64,000 bases of DNA, taken from the NCBI RefSeq assembly GCF_050436995.1, contig NC_134758.1, forward strand, positions 7,750,001 through 7,814,000. The letters run 5' to 3'. Under the pieces are notes generated by a model that saw nothing but the letters and a program-made list of their open reading frames with translations, did not search any database and was not told the DNA's origin. The translations under genes were made by a program, and so were the position numbers. The stretch's first letter is position 1, and every line of letters begins with the position of its first letter. The stretch is from Anticarsia gemmatalis (taxonomy: Eukaryota > Arthropoda > Insecta > Lepidoptera > Erebidae). Below, piece after piece: positions 36,102 through 48,100 of the stretch.

Positions 36102-39100
36102 ATGGATTCCAAAGTGGTATTGAGTGATAAGAATCCACACGACAAATCGAACATTTTCTCCAAATTGTTTTTAACGTAAGTAGAAAAACTGTTAAATTTT
36201 ATATTTTTTAATCATAATATATCCCTAAACGTAAGGAGTGGAACTGTAATACTGTCACCTAAAAATCTACCGAGAATCGAACTTGTGACCTCGCATTAGC
36301 CGCACAACAACTTCTTTTTCGTAAACAGTAAGAATCGTAAATATTAAAGAGAATATTTCGTTACTAAATCCATCGAAATCTAAATAAATGTCATGTTCTT
36401 AGATGGAGCTTCAGCATGTTTCGCAGGGGGTACAGACAAGGTATCACCCTGGGCGATCTATTTCAAGCCCGCAAAGGCGACGAGTCAGGCCGTCTCGGAG
36501 ATCGCCTCGAGCAGGCGTGGGAAATAGAACTAGAAAATGAAAGAAACTATGGCACTAAACCCTCATTCATGAAAGCAATCGTAAGGTCTTTCTGGGTAGA
36601 ATATATGCTCGTTGGTCTTCTAGTCGCTTTTTTATTTGTTATTATATGGTAAGTTCCTAAAATTTAATTGTTTTTGATCACATTTTAGCCTATTTTACTC
36701 CTTTTTCTTAATTTTCTGTTTGCAGGCCCATGATTCCATTCACATTAGCGTTATTCATACAATATTTTTCTGAAGACAAGTCTCCCGAGGCGTACCGCAA
36801 CGCTCACATTTACTGTTTCTTGATGAACACTTGTAGCGTTTTGTCATCTTTGTTGTTGACACATACGCAGCTGGATCAAGGTAGAATTGGGATGCGAGTG
36901 AGGGTAGCGGCTTGCTCTTTAATGTACAGAAAGGTGAGCAGTATTAGAAATTGCATTGAACTCGACTTTACTTGATTACTTATTAATTGAGTAATGTCTG
37001 TTATGTGTTTATTTATTTCAAACTTTATATACAGAGTTGTAGAAAGACGGGCTTAATGCCAGGGACATTTTCTGCCAGTCAACCTTGGGGTGATGCAAGC
37101 GCTCTAAATTCTGAACTCGATTCTAGGATCATAACAATTAAATAAACGACTATTATTTTAATGATTCAGCAGACGATAATTTTTTAATTGGTTCCTAAAT
37201 CAGACCTTCGTTTTTAGATATTGAAACTTAACGCAGCCGGCTTGAGCAAGACAGAACCCGGCCATGTGATCAACTTGATGTCCAATGACGTGTGTCGTTT
37301 CGATCTAGTCTCTGTATTCCTTAACTACGTGTGGACTATGCCAATCGTAGTTCCTGTAGTCTCCTTCTTCATATGGCAACACATCGGGGCTGCCACTGTC
37401 GCCGCACTAGTTGTTATTTTCTTTCAAACAGCATTCGTACAAGGTAAAACTCACTAAAATCTTCAATTACCCTAATCTTGAACTTATCTATATGACCCAC
37501 TAATAAAATGATTAAAATAGTCACATGGTAGTTTTAACATGTTTGTTACGTACCCATCTCCTAAATTGCTTGGATTTAGAATGCGGAAATCATAATCTTA
37601 CATTTGGATAATTAAAGCCACAATTAGAACAACATACCTATGTATTGCGTACCTAAGGGTTATAAAGTTTTTTGTTTCAGTGTACTTGAGTAATATTCAA
37701 GGAAAATATCGAGGGAAAATAGCTAAACGTACAGATGAACGAGTGAAGGTGATGGGTGGGTTAGTTAATGGTATACAAGTGATCAAGATGTATACATGGG
37801 AGAAACCTTTTCAAAAACTAGTCGATAGATTACGAAAGTAAGTAAGAGGATGAGTTTAAATAATATTTTTGCTTAAAAAAAAGACAACTCCCGCATTAAG
37901 AATTACTCTTGTGTCGCGGGGACTTATACAAACAACGGACACAAAGTACAACCATCTCCCGGGTGGGAATCGAACCCAACGCAATGATAGCAGCGTGGAG
38001 ACCTAAACCATCTCGCCACGGAAGCAGTCAATAATAATATAATATGTACATCATCCACTGCCATTTTCAGAACTACAATGATGGAAATACTACGAGAACC
38101 CTAAAAATTATATTGCCATGAATCACACAAATATATATTTATTTTGTGTGGGAAATAACACAAAACCATAACTCAGTAATTACTTTAACAGCTGCGCATA
38201 TAACATTATATAGAAGTTATCTTTTCGCTTTGGTACTTGAACTTGAAAGATTAAAACGATTGTTTTTTATCAGTTTTCCAGGACTCAGTGCTGGTTAATA
38301 ACCGTTTCAAGTGGTCACCTTCACTATGTTTTACTAATACCTTTTGTGATTTAATAATAAATCTTTGTTCTGAGATTTTGGTTTAAGATAAAACTTTAAG
38401 AAGTACCGCAATTAGCTTCACAACACTAGGATTCGAAACATACTTTATCATACAGATACGGAAGCATATTCATATTTGTTCATTATCCAAAATAATGTCT
38501 TTTTATATAAATATTTCAAAAAATACCATGTCACATAAACCAAATTAATGTATTATCCAGTAGGTAGAGCTAACAGTCCATTTTTATTATAATTTCAGGC
38601 TAGAAATAAGTTTCGTGATGAAAACCTCAATGGTGAAAGGTGTCACAGCGGCTCTAAGCGTGTTCAGTGAACGGTTCATCTTGTTCTCGGCCATAGTGAC
38701 GTTTGTTTTACTGGGCGGCCACATCAGGGCACAGACCACCTTCGCTTTGGTTCAGTACTTCAATCTAATGCAACTGGCTTGCAATATATTGTTCCCATTT
38801 GGACTTGCCTTCTTGGCGGAAGCGATGGTTTCTGTTAAACGGATAGAGGTAAGAACTCGTTAAAATTTGCTAGTAAGAACTGCTAGTCACTTCTATTATA
38901 ATATAGCTTTGTTTTTCTGTTGCATGAAATTTTTTTAGCGACATTTATTATTATCGTAATAATTATATTCTTTAGATAGAAGAAGAAGAAATTAAAAATA
39001 GCTTATTAAGTTAGTTCTTCCTTTGTAGGGTATCTAAAATGTAATATCGACTATAAAAACTCGCTTTGCGACTATTTATACGTAACATTGTTACAGGAAT

Positions 39101-42100
39101 TTTTACTTCTGGATGAAAAAGAACCGAAGACTACACGGCCAAAGGCTATAGATCCAAATTCTTTGCTAGCTGATGTGGATGATAAAGAAACAGGTCAGCA
39201 GTTGAATCCGACTGGACTGTCCATATTGAACGTGGTCGCCAGTTGGCAGGACAACGCTCTGTATACTCTTGATAACATCTCTATGACAGTCTCACCGGGA
39301 CAGTTCATTGGTATCGCAGGCCCCGTGGGATCTGGAAAAGTAAGTAAATTTTTTATTCTGAATTCAGTGAACTGTAATTCTCTACAGTCGGTACTATCGA
39401 GCTTTGAAAGTTTGACATTTAATATGAACTTCAAAAATAGTTACTAGCGCGCCCTCCAGAGGCGCTGATCAAATTTTCTTTAAAAGATTCTCGATAGCTA
39501 GCAGGTTTACGATGGCCGATAGTGTTATAGTAATTTTAAATACCTAAAATTGTTTTAAAAATATCTTTAATTACCGGCTTGTACGACTGTTAATCTTTAT
39601 CGTCATGCAATTTCTGATGCTATAATGCAATCTATGTCCTCATTTTCTTTATCTCATTTGCCTTGGTAGGTATGATGTAATTTTTATTTAAAGACGTAAC
39701 AATTTAGCTAGCAAAGACAATAAAAATATCTAAAAAGCGATGATCGTTTTTATCTAATACTTATATAAAATTCTCGCGTCACAGTTTTCGTTGCCATACT
39801 CCTCCGAAACGGCTTGACCGATTCTTATGAAATTTTTGTGAGCATATTGAGTAGGTCTGAAAATTGGCCAACATCTATTTTTTATACCACTAGGTGACAC
39901 TTTTTTTTCAGCTAGTCTGTTATTTAAAATCATATATTTTCAAACAGTAGTCTTTCAAATTGTATGATTCAAGCACCGTTCACTGTCATTTTGTCATTTT
40001 CTATTCTGTGGCGCCGAAATTTCGATACAGTAAACGCAGTGCCCTCGGACAACGCAGTGGATGCGCAGCTTCAAAAGGAAAATGAATATTGAATGATTTA
40101 TTTAAAACTATTTTACATTTCACAGTCATCCCTCTTGCAACTAATCTTGGGAGAGTTAAAACCGAAGCAGGGGAAAATCACATTAGGTGGTTCAATTATA
40201 TCGTATGCCAGCCAAGAGCCGTGGTTATTCGTGGCCACTGTTCGAGAAAACATTCTGTTCGGTCTACCGTTTGACCGTGTGAGATATAAAAGGGTATGTA
40301 CTAGTATAATACTATAACGGAAACATGTTACGACTTTTCTATAAACATTTTTTTTTAACCACACCTTGATACCACCACGCTGGCCAAGTGCGGGTAAGGC
40401 ACTGCATTCCCTCAAGAAATGTGTTAACTTTTAGAGGCATGCGAGGTTTCATCACGATGTTTCCCTTCACCGTAAGAGCTAGTGATCGTTATAGTACATA
40501 ATATATTAAATTAAATTGTTATTATTTAAATAATACTTTTTTCAGTAGCTATTACTGTTTTACAGCAATTGTGCACTAAAATAAAGTAAACGATCTGTGG
40601 GTTAAGCAACCCTTGGCGCGGTCATTTCATAGATGGGTGACCGCATAGTGGTATTTGAACTGGGCGTCACCAGAGGGCACGTAAAAAGTCAGTCCCGGTT
40701 GTTGTCAACTAAGATAACAGCCGTTAAGCCACGTCAAAGACCTTCGGGCGGCTTGAACAACTTTGACACTAGGTTGATCACTAATCATTCGATAAGAAGA
40801 AGAATGTCAATTAATTTCAGGTAGTGAAAGCGTGTGCTCTGATAAGGGACTTCGAGCTACTTCCGCACGGGGACTCGACGCTGGTGGGAGAGAGAGGAGT
40901 CAGTCTCAGCGGTGGACAACGAGCGCGTATTAGTCTTGCACGAGCTTGTTATAGACGAGTAAGTTATCATTTAACTATTTAATGATGACCATTCACAAAA
41001 ATGCCGCATGATCTGGAGTAGCTAGCAAGCGTGCGCCGAAGAAGTTCAATGAAATAAGACTGTATTATACTTTTACTTTTTAACCCATTACTGTCTCAAG
41101 GATCTCCTGCCAAAGGAAGGGGTGGAGTTAGACTTTGAGTCCACCACGCTGGCCAAGTGCGGGTTGGGTCTTTGCATGCCCTCAATAAATGTATTAAACA
41201 AATTTTAGGCATGCATTATTTAACATAAATTATTACTGATAATTTCTGGCTTTTATCTTCGCATATTCCTCGTCGAAACTCGATCATGACGTCTTTCAAA
41301 ATAGGTGTACTAAAAAGCTTTCTGTACAAAACATACCACAAAATATTCAATCAAATAATTCCCGCTGCTATATAGGTACATAGCATAATTTTCGTCTTTA
41401 ACGTTTTATTCCACAGGCTGACATATATCTCCTGGACGATCCTCTATCAGCGGTTGACACGCACGTCGGCAAGCACCTAGTGTCTGAATGTGTGCAAGGT
41501 CTGCTACATAACGCCACGAGAATACTCGTCACTCACCAACTACATCACCTCAAGGAAGCTGATCAAGTCTACATTCTAAGACATGTAAGAATACCGCCTA
41601 TTTCAATGTAGCGAAGCAAGAAAGAAAAATTCGTTGAGGAGGTGTGCAAAATTCAGGATTTAAAACATCTGTGACTCCCAGGCTTTTGTTAGATTTGCAA
41701 ATGCACTGAATTACTAATTAGAATCGTGTATGCCAGGGCTCTAGTTGGACTATATCAGCCTTTACTATTTCATAACAGTGAAAAAGTCACCTAACTATTT
41801 TCTACCTAACAGTAGCTAATCTTGCCCGTAAAATGTATATAGCAATACTATACGTCATCTCTTCTAAAATCTTGTTTATTCGTCCTTCTTTCACTCGAAA
41901 ACCGATTTCGATCAAATTCGTCAGGTTATATCACATACCTAAATAAAATCGTGAAGATTATTTTGCGGGTGGCGCGGCGAACATTAACTTGTTTACTAAA
42001 ATTTGCTTATCACTGTTGGGGACCATTTTATATCGTATAAATCAAAAAATCATTACAACCCACATTCTTTATCTATGCAAGTTTTCACTGATTAAACGAC

Positions 42101-45100
42101 TGATAACTAATACCTAATACAATTACACATTCGTTGAAGTCTAATAGTAGTCATTCACACGAAAAATCGTTTATTTTACCGATTTTTACTAAGATAATAT
42201 CGATTGTCTGTTAGTCTTATCTTAGATATTTATTTTCGTGAAACAAAAATTTAATAATCATTGACGTTAATGACTAATAAATGCGGACAACGCTATCGAA
42301 ATCTGTATTACGGTACATTGTATCTGTTACATAAGTAATTACTATATTGTCCTTGCTCTGTATACATTTGATAAAAAGTAAAGGTCTTTACTAAGGATAG
42401 AGACTCGACTATAACACGATTGATCAGCAAACAGCACTTACTACATACAGCACATACTTTATAAATAAGGCTGCTCCCGCGACACTTAATGAAATAATGA
42501 CACATTCTTTACTTTAGTCTAGGAGGTAGCTGGAAGCTGAAACCCGGCTTGCAAAATATATTATTTAATTTTACTTACCTCATATGCAATTACAGCTAAA
42601 ATAAAAATCCAACCAACAGCCCAGCCTTTAATATAATTATGTTCAATGTGACTAATCACAGTGAACTTTATTAATATAAATTCTAGCGTCAAATAGAAGC
42701 CCATGGTACGTTTGACGAGATATCCAACACTCCACTATTTGCCGAGCTGTCACAAAAAGAAGAGGAAGACGAGGAACCTGTTGACGACAAACCGGACTCA
42801 GTTCAATCGAAAACAGCCGGAAGAATACAACCAGAGGAAAATGTACAGAAATCCTCCGAAGATCAAGCTGAAGTCGAAGAAATGACAGCATCAGGTACTC
42901 GACTTAATTAGAATATAGGTAAAAAAGACGGATGGTTAACTTGGCGATTCACCAATTAGATACTCATAACCCACACCTAATTTTCATCACAATTTATAAA
43001 CAATTGAATAGAAATTTTGATGTATAACCAAAAGATAAAATGTCGTAGCAGACAGGCCATGGTCTATTGTTGCGCCACCTACGAACCTTACACACAAGGC
43101 ACTCTACTAAGTTGTTAGACTATAGTCGTACTTGCAATCGTATTCAGTTTTACCTTGCCTTACGCTAAGATCGACTCAACTTGCGACTCGCCATCCTGCC
43201 CAGTGTCTACGCTAAAGAAAATAGTATTTCTTTACGTTTTTACTATTGCATATGCCTCGTAAAATGTTATTAAAAATAATTATATCTTAATTATCTTAGA
43301 TTGCCGGTAAAACATACAAACATCGACGCCTAAAATAGGTTTGATAACATTTTTAATTCTAACTTGCAGTTGTTTTAAAAAACACGACTCCGCGGTATTT
43401 TTTTTATAAACATGTCATTGTACTCTAATCGTTATTACTATGCAATGAAACAAAGAGGAAATATTATCTCAGATAAAGTTAATCCACAACAAATAAATAG
43501 GTATAAAATGTCGCTAGGGCTGTATTAAAAACACCTGGATAACGCTGTGGCCTAGACATCTATGATAATGATAATCCGTTAATATGTCGCATTATGTCAC
43601 CTACACGTGGTTAGGTAGTACCTACGTTTTATCACAAAATCAGACATTTGGACAAAAACATTTTCCAGAATCCTGTTTAAAAATATTTTTGCTTAAATAA
43701 AAAACCTGAGGGTAAACTCCTAATAAGTAGACCGGAGTTAAGTTACCTACCAGGTAGTAGGAAATAGGCTCGATAAGCCGACTGCTTCATATTAGTCTAA
43801 ACTCGACAAATCAGAACGTGCTCACGACACGTGCTATAGCCGACCGTGGCAGTCAAACGGTTAATTCATGATTGAAAACTGGACAAGTGGCTGTAGTTCA
43901 ATTATTATTAATCTCTGCCTACACCTTCGGGTAGGTATTATAGGCTTAAAACTGTAATAAAATGTATAAATACATACCTACTTACGTAAGCATAAACTAG
44001 CAAAATTTTATAATATAGGTGCTCAATGTTTTCAGGTAACGTGCCTATGCCGGTGTACAGTAAATACTTCACTGCTGGTAATAGCTGGAGTCTGCTGTCA
44101 TTCGTGGTGTTCTCTGTAATCATCGCACAAGTCGTCACTTCAGCCAGCGACCTCTGGCTCACACATTGGTAACTAACATTTCTGAATTCTAATTAAAATA
44201 CGATTATCCTCCCTATAAGAATTTTTCCGCTATTGCTGATTTATTTATTTCAAAAGCTTACCAAAACTAAACGAACTCTATAGAGTCCTTATCCTGAATT
44301 TGGCTAAATGTAAGAATTAAAAACTGAACATCCTACTTTGAGGAGACTATTTTCGAGGATCCAAAATTTGCTTCATAGTCCTGCCTCTGTGGCTCTGTAT
44401 AGTTTAGATGACCTTAATCCAGTTGGGTTAAGCCCTTTCTATATTTAATGTCAAATAATTTTAGTCAGACTTTTACATAATTAGAATGTAAAACCTCTTC
44501 CCGCTATACTAAAAAAGAATGTCTTCTTTTACAGGATGAACGACGTTGAAGCTCAATACATCGACGCCGATAAAAACGCAACGTCTCTACCAAGATCAAA
44601 CAATACGGACTACCCTCAAAATGAAACAGAATTAACTACAGACACTCCACTGTCTACGACTGTAGCCTCCCTTGCCGCTAACGTGACGTCACACGTAACA
44701 GCAGAACAAGATACTATAAACAACTTATTCTACATTTATATTTGGGCAGTTGCGATAATCGGATGCATTGTTTTCAATACTGGCAAGTAAGTATCGATAT
44801 AAGCTGTAATTTTTAAGTTTTAGAAAAATATACAATCGATAAATTACTTTACAGTACATTAGAGAGAAACGCTTTAAGTATATTAAGAAAGAACAGCGCC
44901 ATCTCACGGCGCGTAGCTCAACTAGTAAGTTGTACCTATATGATAGATCCTGAATCGCAGATTCAAACTTTAGAAATCAAATGAGCTCAGCCTATTAAGC
45001 GATAAGGTAAAAGATCTGCGCTTTGTGCTTGGTAACAAAACCTAATTCCAAACACATTTGTTTGTTTCGAATTCCGAATCTTCATTTTTAAAAATCGATT

Positions 45101-48100
45101 TATTAATTAGCAACTTACATTACCTATTGTAATTTATTAACTGCCCAGCAGTGGGACAGTAATGGGTTAAATTAAATTTATTGTAAATTTAAACGTTCAT
45201 AAATCTCGTTTCCAGATCAATTGTATACTTCTGGGCATGCATGCGTAGTTCCATAAGTCTTCACAATCAGATGTTCGTCAACATAATGGGCGCGACGATG
45301 CGATTCTTCGACACAAACCCTTCTGGTCGCATTCTTAACAGATTCTCTAAGGACATGGGTATGATTGACGAAGTCCTGCCTAGATTGTCTTTGGAAGCTA
45401 TCCAGGTAAATGCGTAAAGCAATACTTCTATCTTAATTTATCGTTTGTGTGTGTGTTTGTCACCCAACCTCTGCTGCACGACTAAACCGATTTGAACAAC
45501 ATTTCGTCTGTATGTTAAATGTATGCTTTGTAAGTATGTGTATATTTTCGACTGCCTCCGTGGCGCAGTGGTTTAGGTCGCCACGCCGCTACGATTGCGT
45601 CGGGTTTGATTCCGACACGGAACAAGAATTATCTTATTTAAAAAAGTAAAAAATGTTTTTGCTGCATTTCAATGAGTAGATGGCGCTGCTCATTAAATAT
45701 ACTGCACTGCATCTATTGTGTCAAATCAATAAGTTATTCATGTTGTTTACTTTCTAAATTACTTGTTTCCAAAAAATTAATGGGGACAATATTTTATATT
45801 GATTTACTTTATACTTACTTTACATTTTAAAAAGTTTGTTAATATCAAAATGTGTTTTATATGCAGATATCCATGGTGATGCTCGGTATAATAGTGATGG
45901 TGGCCATCGTGAATCCGTTGATGTTGCTCACCACCCTCGTCTGCGGTGTCGCCATGTATTTCTGGACAGCCATGTACCTTGTCACGGCACAGGGTATCAA
46001 AAGGTATCAATAAAATACTCGTAAATTGACTTACTAGTAAACGCCATATAAGCAATGTATAAGTTTATTCATACTGTGTTTTGTCTTTTTCACTCATATG
46101 GTTTCAAAATTGTTATAGGTAACAAAACATTGTATGTATATCTAATCCGAGCTTTCACGACGTGTATAATCCCTCATATCGACAGATATCTCAACTTTTT
46201 TTTTTAACCCATTACTGTCCCACTGCAGGGCAATGGTCTCCTCCCAAAGGGGGAGGGGTTAAGCCTTGAGTCCACCGCGCTGGCTAAGTGCGGGTTGGGG
46301 ACTTTGCATGCCTTTAATAAATGAACCAAACAAATTTTATCCATGCAAGGTTTCCTTACGATGTTTTCCTAGTTCCTACAGTTAGAGCAAGTGATAATAA
46401 AGTATTTCTAATACACACATAACTTCGAAAAGTCATTGGTATGTTGCCTCGGATCCGAACCTGCGACCACTTGCGTGGGAGGTGCCAACTTAAACCACTC
46501 GCCTATCACTGCTCTATAATATAAGAACATTTAGTTATTAGTTACACTTCTTTTTACATCTTAGAGTGGAAGGCGTAACGCGTAGTCCAGTGTTCTCGCA
46601 CGTGACGGCCACGATGTCAGGCCTGGCCACGGTGCGAGCCAGTGATGCGCAGAAAATGCTGCTCAAACAGTTCGACGACAAACAGGACATACACACTGCT
46701 GCATGGTAATCAATAAACACTTACCCTCTTATTTATAGAGACACTTTAAACCTATTTCAGTTAAAAAAAACCTACTACAATATTTTTTTCTTTTTCATTT
46801 CACTAAAGAGTGAAAGAAACAAAACTCTTTATAAGCCTTTCATAACCTCATATATTTTTATGAATAAGAGCGTTATTCTTTTAACCACTCTTCTTTGCTT
46901 TTCACTATACTTTGTAAAGCGAGGGCGGTTTCTTTAGGGTTATAAAATAACTTTGATAATACGGACATAGCCCTGAGAACCTACAAACCATTAATTTGTT
47001 TAGTATAGTGTAGCCTAGCTTACAAAAATTACATTGGCGTTTATGGTGATTAAAATCTAGCAGTTAAAAAGAAAGTTCCAGGTTCCAGTTTTAATATCAG
47101 TTAAAACTGTATATTTTTTAGGTACTTGAGCTTGGTGGCGAATGCTGCCTTCGTGATATGGTTGAGTTTAATCTGTGCCACCTACGTCATTGTTGTTGGG
47201 TACACTTTCCTCTTCATGGATGACGGTAAAATATTTTACTTTCAATTCCTATACATTAAGAATTAAATATTATATTAAATGTCCTTACATTTTTAAAGAC
47301 TTAAATTGTTATGTGATCGTGAACCATACCTACTTAATTTAATTTTTCATCTTCATTCTATCTTTTCATAAAGACATAATAAGTACATAAAATCACCCCT
47401 GTTTTCAATAGGGATATGCAGAGACCATAACTAGTCTAATATGAGACTTTCTAATTGTCCCAAATTGCTTTCAGGTACAACAAAATCAGGCAACGTAGGT
47501 TTAGCCATCAGTCAGGGGCTAATATTAGTGAATATGGTACAGTACGGCGTCAAACAGGGCGCGGACGTCGTCGCTCAAATGACCAGTGTGGAACGAATTT
47601 TACAGTACACGTCTCTCCCGCAAGAGAGCAAAGATGGCGTCTCCCCGCCCAATAACTGGCCACAGCAAGGACGAGTGGACTTTAAAGACCTTTCTTTAAG
47701 GTATTCTGAGGGAGCCGAACCTGTGCTTAAAGAATTGAATGTTAAGATTGAGAGTGGATGGAAGGTGAGTCAGACAGTTTCTGTCCTATTATAGATTTTG
47801 CGTTACTGTAGTCCAACAATTGGTAGAGAACTTTGTATGCGAGGTTCTGTGCTGGCGGAGGTAAACCTTATTCAGAATTTATAATATTAGTGACCCGCTA
47901 GCGTATGCAATTGACGGTTCCTTTTTGATAGCTTCTATATTTCGAAAACACTCAAACTCTAGATTATTCTAGATAGATATGAATGCCACATGCTGTCGCA
48001 TTTGTTCGGACTATACAAAATTTTACGCTTCCATATAGACTACAATACATCCTAATATAATTATCAATCACATAGTACTCCATCCTGTTTGTTAGATCCA

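Noticed and set aside
40588..40804. 5S rRNA gene
   Set aside because: Only the internal part resembles 5S; the 5' third is missing and the 3' part is unrelated SINE body.
45554..45630. tRNA gene candidate
   Set aside because: A and B boxes are present, but the acceptor ends do not pair and the same head recurs at 37873-38026, so it is a tRNA-derived SINE.
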